64,000 bases of DNA from Bifidobacterium sp. ESL0784 (GTDB lineage Bacteria > Actinomycetota > Actinomycetes > Actinomycetales > Bifidobacteriaceae): the NCBI RefSeq assembly GCF_029433295.1, contig NZ_JAQTHV010000001.1, positions 434,001 to 498,000 on the forward strand, written 5' to 3'. Numbering within the stretch: position 1 is the stretch's first letter; each line of letters opens with the position of its first letter. The notes beneath the pieces are model-generated. The model worked only from the letters and a program-made list of their open reading frames with translations. It made no database searches and was not told the DNA's origin. Below are positions 8,958 through 19,300 of this stretch, piece after piece. The translations under genes were made by a program, and so were the position numbers.

Positions 8958-10340
8958 ATGGGTCAGGTGGAAGGTTCGTCGCGGCAGCAAACGCAGGACG
9001 ATGGCAGCGAGGCTGAAGTCCTGCGCAAAGGCATTCACAACAGCGCGACCCCGATTCGCGTAGGTTTGTTGGGTGTTGGAACCGTCGGCTCTGAAGTTGC
9101 CAGGATTCTGGTGGAGCAAAAGGACGAGTTGCAGCAGCGCATCGGCCAGCCGCTCGAGATTTCCGGTATAGCCTGCCGCGACCCCGAAAAGGTCGACTTC
9201 CCTTGGATCGATAAATCTCTGCTTACGGCCGACACCAAATACGTTGCCACTCATAGCGACATTCTGGTCGAGCTCATGGGCGGTCTTGAACCCGCCCGCA
9301 GCCTGGTTTTGAAGGCTCTCGACAGCGGCGCTTCCGTGGTCACCGCCAACAAGGCGTTGCTTGCGAAGCATGGTCCGCAGATTTATCGCGCGGCCGAGGA
9401 AGACGGGGTCGATATCTACTTCGAGGCCGCGGTGGGCGGCGCGATTCCTCTGATTCGCCCCCTGCGTGAGTCGTTGGCCGGCGACAGGGTTACCAGCGTT
9501 TTGGGCATCCTCAATGGCACCACCAACTACATTCTTGATGAAATGACTACGAAGGGCCTCGATTTCGACGTAGCGCTGAAAGATGCGCAGGCCAAGGGGT
9601 ACGCCGAAGCCGACCCGACCGGTGATATCGAGGGCGAGGACGCCGCAAACAAGGCGGCCATCGTCGCTTCGCTTGCGTTCCACACCCCGGTGAGCATTGA
9701 TGACGTCACCATGGAAGGTATTACAAATATTACCGCTGACGATATCGCATTGGCGACAGCAGAGCACAAGGTCATTAAGCTGCTTGCCGTCGTGCGTGAC
9801 GATAAAGACGGCGTCTCTGCTCGCGTCTATCCCGCGTTGATTCCCGACGATCACCCGCTTGCCAGTGTTCATGGCAGTTACAACGCGGCATTCGTTCATG
9901 CGCAGGCGGCTGACGATCTAATGTTCTACGGTCGCGGCGCGGGCGGCACTCCCACGGCATCGGCCGTTATGGGCGACATCGTCACCGTGGCCCGTCACAT
10001 CGTCCAAGGCGCCACGGGTCCGCAGATCTCGACCTACCAGAAACTGCCCAAGGCCCCGTTGAGCTCGTCCCATGCCGCGTTCGCTGTTCGGTTCTGCATT
10101 TGCGACCGGCCCGGCATCCTTGCCGCGATTTCCAAGACTTTCGCCGACCACAACGTGTCCATCAACGGTATCAACCAGGATTTGAAGCCCACCCCGCACG
10201 ATCCGGGCTATTCCGGCGAGTTGCAGACCCTACGCGTCGTGACGCACCGGTGCAGCGAGACGACATTGCGTGAAACAGTCGATGACGTCTGCAAGTTCGA
10301 TTTCGTCGTCGGCGAGCCTTCGATTCTGCGTGAGATGTAA
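8958..10340 (+). CDS. hom: Homoserine dehydrogenase
   Basis: NAD(P)H-dependent reduction of aspartate semialdehyde to homoserine, a branch point to threonine and methionine. The nucleotide-binding loop is 'VGLLGVGTVGSEVARIL'; catalytic-domain blocks include 'VVTANKALLAKHG', 'AAVGGAIPLIRPLRESL', 'ILNGTTNYIL' and 'GYAEADPTGDIEGEDAANK'. A C-terminal ACT domain ('DRPGILAAISKTFADHNVSI') is the usual site of threonine feedback. It has 460 residues from ATG 8958, which has GGGAGAG at good spacing; an upstream GTG at 8928 is in frame but less likely. The first 35 residues are a Gln/Ser-rich tail before the Rossmann fold. It lies 88 bases after lysA and 80 before thrB. Confidence 0.96.
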   Translation: MGQVEGSSRQQTQDDGSEAEVLRKGIHNSATPIRVGLLGVGTVGSEVARILVEQKDELQQRIGQPLEISGIACRDPEKVDFPWIDKSLLTADTKYVATHSDILVELMGGLEPARSLVLKALDSGASVVTANKALLAKHGPQIYRAAEEDGVDIYFEAAVGGAIPLIRPLRESLAGDRVTSVLGILNGTTNYILDEMTTKGLDFDVALKDAQAKGYAEADPTGDIEGEDAANKAAIVASLAFHTPVSIDDVTMEGITNITADDIALATAEHKVIKLLAVVRDDKDGVSARVYPALIPDDHPLASVHGSYNAAFVHAQAADDLMFYGRGAGGTPTASAVMGDIVTVARHIVQGATGPQISTYQKLPKAPLSSSHAAFAVRFCICDRPGILAAISKTFADHNVSINGINQDLKPTPHDPGYSGELQTLRVVTHRCSETTLRETVDDVCKFDFVVGEPSILREM

Positions 10341-10420
10341 GGCTAGGTTCCGTCAGGTCTGCGTTATGCTATTGCTATCGGTTGGTAATAGTTGGCAAAT
10401 AGGGGTTTGAGGAGACGGGT

Positions 10421-11557
10421 ATGGCAGGAATGGCACCAAAAGTTCGGCAGGTCAAGGTGCGCGTGCCCGCCACGAGCGCGAATCTCGGTTCCGGCTTCGA
10501 CACCGTCGGCTTGGCGCTGGATTATCACGACGAGCTCACATTTACTATCAATGAAAATGAGCCAGTCGATAATCTGAACAACCCAAATAGTCAACCCGGC
10601 CAACGTAACGGGGTCGATTTTTCAGATACCACCGCGAAGGTAATCATCTACGGAGAGGGTGAGGACACGCTGCCCCACGATGAGACGCATCTGGTAGTCT
10701 CGGCTTTCCGACGTGCCTGCGAGTCGTTCGGCCTGCGTCGTTTCGGCTTCACCCTTGAGGCGCACAACAATATCCCGCAGGCGCGTGGCATGGGTTCGTC
10801 GGCTGAAGCCATCGTCGCAGGCATCGCCGCTGCGGCCGCTTTCGCTCAGGGGGACGCCGATTTCAACCGCGAAACGGTTTTCCAGCTGGCCGCTTCGATG
10901 GAAGGCCATCCCGACAACGTGGCTCCCGCGGTTTACGGCGGACTTACGGTTTCGTGGAATTTTCAGACCGCAGAAGGTGTCGGGAGTGTAGGCATTCCCG
11001 GCGGCGAGCCGCTGCGTGCCGGATTCCATACCGTCAACTATCCGGTCTCCAGCGCCATGACCGCTGCCGTCTTCGTCCCCGATTTCGAGCTTTCCACGCA
11101 AAAGGCGCGTGAAGCTCTGCCGCAGAAGTTGTCATATAAGGATGCGGTATTCAACATCTCCCGTGTCGCGCTGCTCCCAGCTGCGATGAACCCGAAGAGC
11201 CTTGTCAACGATTCCGTCAGCCAATCGGCAAATGATAATCTATCGGTTTCCGATAATGTCGATAATCCCACCGTCGCCTCGCGCTCGAACGCTTTGCTTT
11301 TCGCCGCCACGCAAGACAGACTCCACCAGCCCTATCGCAAAGGGCTGATGCAGCCTTCATGGAAACTTATCGAAACATTGCGCGCCAAAGGTTTTGCCGC
11401 CGCCGTCTCCGGCGCGGGCCCGTGCGTTCTGGTCCTTCACTACGGCGATGTCTCAGCCGAAATCGACAAGGTCGTCGCCCCTCAGCTGGGAAGCGGCCAC
11501 TGGCGCGTCCTCCATCTCCCTGTCAGTCCCCAAGGCGTTCAGATCGAATTATTATAG
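10421..11557 (+). CDS. thrB: Homoserine kinase
   Basis: GHMP-family kinase that phosphorylates homoserine before threonine synthase. The N-terminal block 'VRVPATSANLGSGFDTVGLA' and the ATP-binding signature 'PQARGMGSSAEAIVAG' are clear; the C-terminal GHMP motif is 'AAVSGAGPCVLVL'. It has 378 residues, longer than the common 300-320, because two polar inserts are present: around 'NNPNSQPGQRNGVDFS' (10576-10620) and 'SVSQSANDNLSVSDNVDN' (about 11215-11270). The ATG at 10421 follows GGAGAC. It is the third gene of the lysA-hom-thrB series. Confidence 0.95.
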   Translation: MAGMAPKVRQVKVRVPATSANLGSGFDTVGLALDYHDELTFTINENEPVDNLNNPNSQPGQRNGVDFSDTTAKVIIYGEGEDTLPHDETHLVVSAFRRACESFGLRRFGFTLEAHNNIPQARGMGSSAEAIVAGIAAAAAFAQGDADFNRETVFQLAASMEGHPDNVAPAVYGGLTVSWNFQTAEGVGSVGIPGGEPLRAGFHTVNYPVSSAMTAAVFVPDFELSTQKAREALPQKLSYKDAVFNISRVALLPAAMNPKSLVNDSVSQSANDNLSVSDNVDNPTVASRSNALLFAATQDRLHQPYRKGLMQPSWKLIETLRAKGFAAAVSGAGPCVLVLHYGDVSAEIDKVVAPQLGSGHWRVLHLPVSPQGVQIELL

Positions 11558-11702
11558 TTTGCAGCCAGACCGGGAGTGAAGCGGTGACGTTCGTAATTTC
11601 TCGCATTTATATGATTAGCCCTGACATCCGGCGCAAAATTTGGGTAGGGTAGCAATAGATAAGTTTTACGCCGGTTTCGACCGGTGAAATGTTTGGAGTG
11701 TT

Positions 11703-13313
11703 ATGTCGATTCCGTTGATTCTCGCCTCACAGTCGCCTTCCCGGCGCAACGTGCTCAATTCCGCCGGCATCAGCCCGACTATCCACGTCTCGCACGTCGA
11801 TGAGCCGGCCGCGCTTGCCGCCGAGGCCAAGGCGCGTGGTATCGCCGTCGATTCTCTGAGCTGCGAGCAGCGCGTGATGATTCTTGCGCAGGCCAAGTCG
11901 CAGAGTGTGTATCAGGCATATCTTCAGGTCGCGCGAGCGGCTCGGAATGCTGGTGGAGAGCAGGTTACGGCTTATCCGCTTGAGGCCGAAGAACAGAATG
12001 ATGACACCGAGTGCGCTGCAATCTCGGCGGAACCCGCGAACGGTGACCCGACGACGCTGACCCGCGATTTTTCCGGTGTCTCCGTGCCGGTTGAGGCCGA
12101 GCCGATGAAGAAAGCTCTGGCCGAACATCCCGGGTTTGCCGTGGCCAAAGTTGGTCCATTGATCATCGGCTGTGATTCCATGTTCCTTTTCGATGGCGTT
12201 GCACTCGGCAAACCGCACACGCCGGAAGTCGCGCGCGAACGTTTGATCGCGATGCGTGGCAAGTCAGGCGAATTGTGGACAGGCCATTGCCTGATTGATT
12301 TCGCTACTGGACGTCAGGAGCTGGCTTCGAGTCATGCCACGGTGCGTTTCGGCGATTATTCCGACCGTGATATCGAGGCGTATATCGCGTCTGGTGAGCC
12401 GTTGGAAGTGGCAGGTTGTTTTACGTTGGAAGGCCTTGGTGGTGCTTTCATCGACGGCGTCGACGGCGACCCGAGTGGTGTGCTCGGTCTGAGTCTGCCG
12501 CTGTTGCGCCGCATGGTCGAGAAAATGGGCGTTGCCTGGACGGATTTGTGGAACGCAGGTCTCGGCAAAGTGGCTGCGGCGAAACTTCGAATGGAGGCCG
12601 CAAGAACTGCGAGCAACGCTGAGACAAATGCTGATTCCGATTCGGTATCGATAAATGCTGGAAATATTGGAACTGATAACGAATCAGTTATAAGCGAATC
12701 CCAAGTAGACACTGGCAAAATCAAGTCCAGTATGAAGGCGAAAACCGTCGCTGCAGCCGCCAGAGCAAAGGCGGAAGCGCAGACCGCGTCAATCGTCCCA
12801 CCGAAAGACAACGTCCATCAGCCTGGCGATGGTTGGGTGCAGTGCGCCTGCGGCCGTCGTCATTGGGGATTGAACGGTGCTGCCGGGGTCTTGCTTGCAC
12901 GACGCAGCGAGGAAACCGGCGAAGTCACGGATGTGGTCATGCAACATCGCGCGATGTGGAGCGCGGAAGGCGGCACATGGGGCATTCCAGGCGGGGCGCT
13001 TGCGGACGGTGAAAGCCCGATCGAGGGTGCTTTGCGCGAAAGCTACGAGGAAGCCAACATCACCCCGAAAGATATCGAGGTCATCGGCACCCATCGCGAG
13101 GAGCACGGCCCTTGGGCCTATACCACGGTTTTCGCTTTCGAGAAGCCGGGCCACGAGGTCAATCCGCATCCCAACGACGACGAAAGCATGGAAATTGCTT
13201 GGGTTCCAGTCAGTGAGGTGCCCAAGCGCAAGCTTTTGACCGCGATGAACACCGATTGGCCACATTTCATCGATCGTCTCAATATCTTGGCCGAGGATTA
13301 CCGCAACCAGTAA
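11703..13313 (+). CDS. maf: Maf nucleotide pyrophosphatase fused to NUDIX hydrolase
   Basis: Two-domain protein of 536 residues. The N-terminal Maf domain starts with the hallmark 'ILASQSPSRRNVLNSAGI' and includes 'IIGCDSMFLFDGVALGKP' and 'GCFTLEGLGGAFIDGVDGD'; Maf proteins hydrolyse non-canonical or methylated (d)NTPs. A low-complexity Ala/Ser/Asp linker (about residues 300-370) joins it to a NUDIX domain with a Cys-x-Cys entry ('VQCACGRRHWG', about 378) and a full NUDIX box near 430-452 (G-x5-E-x7-REx-EE). The Maf part itself holds a 50-residue acidic insert (about residues 85-140). Both halves sanitise nucleotides, so fusion is functionally coherent. I believe this architecture occurs in other bifidobacteria. 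The start is ATG 11703. Confidence 0.92.
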   Translation: MSIPLILASQSPSRRNVLNSAGISPTIHVSHVDEPAALAAEAKARGIAVDSLSCEQRVMILAQAKSQSVYQAYLQVARAARNAGGEQVTAYPLEAEEQNDDTECAAISAEPANGDPTTLTRDFSGVSVPVEAEPMKKALAEHPGFAVAKVGPLIIGCDSMFLFDGVALGKPHTPEVARERLIAMRGKSGELWTGHCLIDFATGRQELASSHATVRFGDYSDRDIEAYIASGEPLEVAGCFTLEGLGGAFIDGVDGDPSGVLGLSLPLLRRMVEKMGVAWTDLWNAGLGKVAAAKLRMEAARTASNAETNADSDSVSINAGNIGTDNESVISESQVDTGKIKSSMKAKTVAAAARAKAEAQTASIVPPKDNVHQPGDGWVQCACGRRHWGLNGAAGVLLARRSEETGEVTDVVMQHRAMWSAEGGTWGIPGGALADGESPIEGALRESYEEANITPKDIEVIGTHREEHGPWAYTTVFAFEKPGHEVNPHPNDDESMEIAWVPVSEVPKRKLLTAMNTDWPHFIDRLNILAEDYRNQ

Positions 13314-13687
13314 TCAGCACCTTCATTCACGCCGACAAGCGTGGAATGCGAACTTACGTTTGATTTGCATGGCTTGTATTTGATATATTGTCGGTTCTCG
13401 GAATTCGACATAAATGGCATTTGATACAGCTGGTCTTCACGTTTGCAGCATTGAACACAAAATGAGAATGATTAAGGGTTCAATGCTGTATTTTCTTATT
13501 GTGCCTAGGTAAAAACCGCAGAATAGCGCGCATCGAAAATTGCCAATTGTCGCATTTGCAGCAGGGAATGATTTATTTGCCTTGGAGGCTTCTCAATGCT
13601 GTGTCTTCACAGTACCGATACGTTGATAATCGATTTAGAGGTTTCGATGCTGTTGCTTGGGCGACGAACGGAATCCTCCTGCCGTTT
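13314..13687. other. Intergenic stretch with hairpin, no gene seen
   Basis: 374 bases between the convergent Maf-NUDIX and AEC genes. It contains the hairpin at 13446-13500 and three scattered copies of a CAATGCTGT-like word (13481, about 13594 and 13646). I see no credible reading frame. Confidence 0.6.
13446..13500 (+). terminator. Probable intrinsic terminator
   Basis: An 11-bp perfect stem (13446-13456 with 13478-13488) is followed by TATTTTCTTATT. It lies 130 bases after the Maf-NUDIX stop, which is far, so it may end a longer transcript. Confidence 0.6.
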
Positions 13688-14629
13688 TCAGCTCAAAATC
13701 GCTGCGATGATGGCGATGACGATAGGGCTGGAAACCGTGGAAATCAGCACGCCGTCACGCGCGAAGGTCATGCCGACATTGTAGCGGGCCGCGTAATTGT
13801 AGACGTTCTGGCCGGCCGGCAGCGCCGCGAGCACGACGCAGGCGTAAAGCACCTTGCCGCGGAAGCCCATAATGAAGAATGCAATCAGGAAAGCGATAAG
13901 CGGCATCACGACGTTTTTCAGGATCGTGACCCCGATCACGGCCGAACGCGAGCTCTTGTTCTGCATCGGCTTGGTGCCATGCAGCGACATGCCAAACGCC
14001 ATGAGGATCATCGGCACCGCCGCCTGCCCGATCATGTTGACCGGGTCGTAAATGAACTTCGGAATCGGATAGAAACCAATCCATGCGCTTATCGCCGAAA
14101 CCAGAATCCCGCCAAGCGAGCCGATGAGCAGCGGCTGGTGCAGCGGCTGCATCAGCGCCTTCTTGAGCGACATCTTGCCGGTGGTCGTATAGTCCAAGAC
14201 CGTGAGCGCGATCGGCGTGAAAATCGCCTGCTGCATCACCAGAATCGGTGCGACCAACGCGGGGTTGCCGAGAATATAGGTGGCGATAGGCAGGCCGATG
14301 TTATTGGAGTTGAGATATAGCGAGTTGAGCGCACCCACCGTCGCGTCGGCAGGTCCCATATGGTAGAAAAGCTTGTTCAAAATCAGGAAAAGAACGCCTA
14401 CGGCCAGCGCGGAGAAAAACGCGACAATGATCGAGGGATGGAAGATCTCCAGAATCGGTTCTTTCGAAAGGATTGCGAACATCAGAAACGGGTTGGTAAC
14501 GAAGAACGCGTAGCGGTTCAAAACCATTTGGGCGGTTGGTCCGCCGACGTTGAAACGCGCCGCCACGTAGCCGGTTCCGATGATGACGGCGATGACCACA
14601 AATCCCTGCATCGCGCTCAGCAAACCCAT
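13688..14629 (-). CDS. AEC-family transporter (auxin efflux carrier type)
   Basis: 313-residue polytopic protein with about ten hydrophobic helices in the two inverted halves typical of AEC permeases. Recognisable elements are 'YVAARFNVGGPTAQMVLNRY' near the N-terminus, 'NSLYLNSNNIGLPIATYILG' with the family's N-N-x-G-x-P block, and the second-half 'AAVPMILMAFGMSLHG' with 'LAALPAGQNVYNYAARY'. Bacterial members export or import malate, malonate or other carboxylates; the substrate here is unknown. The ATG at 14629 has 'GGGAGAGA' upstream. It is divergent from dapE across 280 bases. Confidence 0.88.
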   Translation of the reverse strand: MGLLSAMQGFVVIAVIIGTGYVAARFNVGGPTAQMVLNRYAFFVTNPFLMFAILSKEPILEIFHPSIIVAFFSALAVGVLFLILNKLFYHMGPADATVGALNSLYLNSNNIGLPIATYILGNPALVAPILVMQQAIFTPIALTVLDYTTTGKMSLKKALMQPLHQPLLIGSLGGILVSAISAWIGFYPIPKFIYDPVNMIGQAAVPMILMAFGMSLHGTKPMQNKSSRSAVIGVTILKNVVMPLIAFLIAFFIMGFRGKVLYACVVLAALPAGQNVYNYAARYNVGMTFARDGVLISTVSSPIVIAIIAAILS

Positions 14630-14909
14630 GAATCTCTCTCCCTTGGCTGCGGCCTACATAAACCATGCCCTCCTTAATATAATCTCATGATTGGCGATTT
14701 GTGAAGACCCGTCTCAGAACATAATCAGCAGGGAACCATCGTTCGATATATTTGAGGGCATTATAGGCCGACGACATCAAACAAAATCTGACAAACAGTA
14801 GGGAATCCATTTGATTTCGCAGTCGGGCGCTGACAAGTAGCGAATGCTGGTCGTGTCCCGGATTTGGCAGATGTGTGAAATCTCGCCGCCGGTTCGCTAG
14901 GATAAAACC

Positions 14910-16100
14910 ATGAGTTTGACGATAAAACAGGGAACCACGCGCAAAGCCGCACTCAACGGATTGTTCGAAGGCTTGATGAAGTCGTATTCCGTCTCCGACG
15001 ACGAGACGGCGCTCGCCGACGATGTGGAGGCATTTCTGCGCGACCAGCCGCATTTGACAGTGCGCCGCATGGGGGACACGGTGGTCGCCTCGACTTCGCT
15101 CGGACGGGATCAGCGAGTCGTGCTTGCCGGACATCTTGACACGGTTCCGGTTATCGACAATTTCCCGCCGGTTTGGCTTAAGCCGGGAGACAAGCGTATC
15201 CGCGAGGATGTGGTGGCGAAAGCGGATCTGGGAGAACGCGTGATGTTCGGCCGCGGCGCCACCGATATGAAGGCCAGCGACGCCGTGATGCTCTATCTGG
15301 CGGCGACGATGACGGAACCGAAATATGACCTTACATATGTTTTCTATGACCACGAGGAAGTCGTGGCGGAAAAGAACGGCCTTGGTAAAGTCGCGAAGGC
15401 CCATCCCGAATGGATAGAGGGCGATTTCGCGATTATCGGCGAACCTACCGATTGCGGCATCGAAGGCGGATGTAACGGCACCATGCGTTTCGACGTCGTC
15501 ACCCATGGCGTCGCCGCCCATTCCGCACGTGCTTGGATGGGGGAGAACGCCATCCACAAAGCCGCACCGGTCCTCGAGCGGCTTGCAGCATACGTTCCGC
15601 AGGATATCGAGGTGGACGGCCTGACCTACCGTGAAGGCGTCAACGCCACCCTGATATCCGGTGGTAAAGGCACCAACGTTATCCCCGATGAGTGTCGTAT
15701 CCACGTCAACTATCGTTTCGCGCCCGACAAGGATCTGCCGGCCGCCAAGGCGCTGATGATGGGAGCCGACGCCGGAGCCGAAATGGGCAACGACGAGCAC
15801 AAGGCTACCGGCGGCATGTTCGAGGGTTTCGATATCGAGATGAAGGATGAATCGCCTTCCGCCCGCCCAGGAATGGATGCCCCGCTCGCCGTTTCCCTGG
15901 CCAAGTTGGTCGAAGAGAAAACCGGTCTGAAGCCCCAAGCCAAACTCGGTTGGACCGACGTCGCCCGCTTCTCATCCATCGGCGTTCCCGCCGTCAATCT
16001 TGGAGCCGGCTCTCCGCTCTTGGCGCACAAGGCCGACGAGCAGATACCGGAAAGCCAGCTCACGCTGCTTGCCGAAATCCTTGAGGATTGGTTGCGTTAG
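14910..16100 (+). CDS. dapE: Succinyl-diaminopimelate desuccinylase
   Basis: M20 metallopeptidase-family enzyme that removes succinate from N-succinyl-LL-diaminopimelate, feeding peptidoglycan and lysine synthesis. Metal-binding blocks are visible: 'VVLAGHLDTVPVID' (His and Asp), 'GRGATDMKASDAVML' (bridging Asp), 'FYDHEEVVAEKNGL' (catalytic Glu pair), 'IIGEPTDCGIEGGCNG' and the C-terminal 'GAGSPLLAHKADEQI' with the last His. It has 396 residues, against about 360-380 usually. The start is ATG 14910, with AGGA about 8 bases upstream. Its product is the precursor converted by lysA 6 kb away. ArgE/acetylornithine deacetylase is the alternative, but the actinobacterial DapE pattern fits better. 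Confidence 0.9.
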   Translation: MSLTIKQGTTRKAALNGLFEGLMKSYSVSDDETALADDVEAFLRDQPHLTVRRMGDTVVASTSLGRDQRVVLAGHLDTVPVIDNFPPVWLKPGDKRIREDVVAKADLGERVMFGRGATDMKASDAVMLYLAATMTEPKYDLTYVFYDHEEVVAEKNGLGKVAKAHPEWIEGDFAIIGEPTDCGIEGGCNGTMRFDVVTHGVAAHSARAWMGENAIHKAAPVLERLAAYVPQDIEVDGLTYREGVNATLISGGKGTNVIPDECRIHVNYRFAPDKDLPAAKALMMGADAGAEMGNDEHKATGGMFEGFDIEMKDESPSARPGMDAPLAVSLAKLVEEKTGLKPQAKLGWTDVARFSSIGVPAVNLGAGSPLLAHKADEQIPESQLTLLAEILEDWLR

Positions 16101-16377
16101 CGGGTCAATCGATTGTTTGGTGGAGGCTTCGCGGGCAATTTTTACGTAGTTTGCGCCCTATTGACGCGCGATGGACGTATAATGAAAGTCGGTGATTCTG
16201 CAAGTTGCCGAATTCCGATGGCGTTGATCCCCTCGTGTGCTAATCCGCGAGTGTCGGTGTCCGCCGTGACGAACGTAGACTTTTAGATTGCCGGCTACAA
16301 GCGCGAGTGTTGCGTGGCCGCGGTGAGAGCGCGGTGTGAGAGCTGTAGACGGCCAGATAAGCCGACATGATTGCAGC

Positions 16378-19300
16378 ATGTCGACGAGGAGCATTGTGCC
16401 CAGAGTAACCCGAGGCGGGGTCGAGCAAGTCGACGACGCCAAATTAAATGATACCAATTCTTCTTCATCCTCGTCTGCGGATAGCGAGTCCACAACACGT
16501 CGACGTACGGTTCGTCGTCGTGTAGTACGCGGTGCAGGCGCGGCGGGCGCCGACGTCGCCTTGAAAGTCGAGGAACGTGAAGGTGCCAAATCGGCAAAAG
16601 GCGAGGAAAATCCCGACGAAAACGGAACCGACGCACGCGCAGAAGCGCCAGGCACGAAGGCCGGCGGAACGGCCTCTTCTTCGCGTGGTGGCGAAACCTC
16701 GGCATCCGGCACGAGAAGAAGAACCCGTACACGTAGCCGTGTCCGTAGCGATGAAGACTCGAACGATGAATCGCAAACGCGCAGGAAAAATACAAGAAGC
16801 GAAGAATCCGAGGATGGATCGAACAAAGCTTCCCCCACAAGTCGTAGCCGCCGCACGAGCAGTGCAAGGTCACGTACCAGGTCTGCCGATTCCGTGTCAG
16901 ACGGCGAACCCAAAACGCAAACCGACATCGAAACTACCGAGGATCGTGTCATTGACGCCGTCGAAGGACTGCCCAAAGGCCACGAAAGTCGTCGCACTCC
17001 TCGCCCGATGACGTCGTTGCTTTTCCAAGAGCCTGTGCTTCCCGGCGCAGGTGAGGATGACGGGGAAAGCGAAACGCCTCGCCGGCGTTCTCGTTCCCGC
17101 GCAGCTGATGATGACGAGGATGGCGAGAGCGGATCGCGTCGTTCCGGGCGTGGCAACCGTTCGCGGCGTGGTGCCGAGCGTGACGATGACCGTTTGGACG
17201 AAGAGCAGGAGGAGCGTCGGGGCAGGTCAAGTTCAAGACGCGGCAAATCCGATGGTCGCAATCGCGATTACGAGGATGACAATGAGAATTCCCCGCGTGT
17301 TTCCCGTCGTTCGCGCCGGTCGGATATTGATGACGATATTTATGATGAGGAAGCTGCCGAGCGCACCGAGCGCCGCACGCACCGCCGTCGCAGGCTCAAT
17401 GCTGAAGAGCGTCATGCCGCCGACGAGGTTGAGCAGATTGAGGAAGACCTCGAGGATGATGACATCATCTATCGTCCGATTGATGACGTTGAGGCCGAAC
17501 AGTCCGAAGCGCGCTCGCGTCGGAGGCGAGGCAGTGACCGTTCAAACGAGCGCAGTTCGCGTCGTACTCGAAGTGGACGCGGTTCCAGCCGCAGTGAACG
17601 TGATGATGACGAGGATGAGGAAGACGAGAACGAAAGCCGCAGTAGTCGCTCTCGTGGCTCACGCGGCGAGCGCGATGAGGATTCGTCGAGTCGTGGCGAG
17701 ACACGCCGTCGCAGGCGCGAGTCCGATGAGGACAATGACGACCAGCCGCTGACCCGTCGCCGTCGCCGTCATCGTGGCTCCAAGAGCGATGAAAATGACA
17801 GCGGGCGCGATTCGTCGTCGCGTTCGACCTCGCGTCGCTCGCGTAAGCAGCAGTATATCGACGAGATCACCGATATCGAAGGCTCCACTCGTCTTGAGGC
17901 CAAGAAGCAGCGCCGCCGCGACAACCGCCGTGAACGCAGCCGTCAGAATCAGCTGATCGAGCAGGACTTCCTCGCCCGTCGCGAGAACGTCGACCGCTTG
18001 ATGGTGGTGCGCGAAAAGGGCCAGCACACCCAGATTTCCGTAATCGAAGACAACGTGCTCGTCGAGCATTATGTTTCCGACATCCAGGAAGTCGCCACCG
18101 TCGGCAACATTTATCTGGGTCGCGTGCAGAACGTGCTGCCCAGCATGGAGGCCGCATTCGTCGACATCGGCCAGCCTCGCAACGGCGTGCTCTACGCCGG
18201 CGAGGTCAACTGGGACGCCACGCGTCTGGAAGGTCAGCCACGCCGCATCGAACTTGCCTTCAAGTCCGGAGACCCCGTTCTGGTACAGGTCACCAAGGAC
18301 CCGATTGGCCACAAGGGCGCCCGCCTGACCTCGCAGGTCACGCTCGCGGGTCGTTTCCTCGTGCTCGTCCCCTCCGGTGGCATGACCGGTGTCAGCCGCA
18401 AGCTGCCCGAACGCGAACGCGGCCGGCTCAAGTCCATCGTCTCCAAGATCGCCCCGAAGGATATGGGCGTTATCATCCGTACTGCAGCTGACGGTGCCAG
18501 CGAGGACGCACTGAAGAAGGATCTCGAGAACCTCAAGCGTCAGTGGAGCAAGATTGAGGACAAGCGCAAGCTCTATCACAACGGCAAGCGCGCGAAGCTT
18601 CTGCAGGGCGAGCCCGACGTCGCTATCCGCGTGGTGCGTGACATCTTCAACGACGACTTCTCCAAGCTCATCGTCGAGGGCGACAAGGTCTACGAGCGCA
18701 TCGAGGAATACCTTGACACCATGGCCCCCGACTTGAAGGATCGCCTCGAAAAGTGGGATCCGGAAGAGCATCAGGGCAAGGATGTCTTCGATAAGTGGCA
18801 GATCGATTCCCAGCTTCGCAAGGGCATGGAACGTCAGGTCTATCTGCCCAGCGGCGGTTCGATCGTCATCGACCGCACTGAGGCCATGACCACCATCGAC
18901 GTCAACACCGGTCGGTTCATCGGCAAGGGCAAGTCGCTTGAGGAGACGGTCACCCGTTGCAACCTCGAGGCGTCGGAAGAGATCGCTCGTCAGCTGCGTC
19001 TGCGCGATATCGGCGGCATGATCATGATCGATTACGTCGACATGGTGATGCCTGCCAACCGCGACCTTGTGTTGCGGCGCCTGGTCGAATGCCTCGCGCG
19101 CGACCGCACCAAGCATCAGGTGGCCGAAGTCACCTCACTGGGCCTCGTGCAGATGACCCGCAAGCGCATCGGCCAGGGTCTGGTCGAGGCGTTCTCCGAG
19201 GAATGCCCGACCTGCAAGGGCCGCGGCTTCATCCTCCACGACGAACCCACGATTTCCTCTGATTATGCTGATCCCTATGCTATGAAGGGCGGCGATCCGT

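Noticed and set aside
14685-15938. 417-codon open frame antisense to dapE
   Set aside because: DapE is unmistakable on the plus strand; the antisense product has no motif.
17659-19116. 485-codon open frame antisense to the RNase E gene
   Set aside because: Mirrors the catalytic domain on the other strand, without family features.
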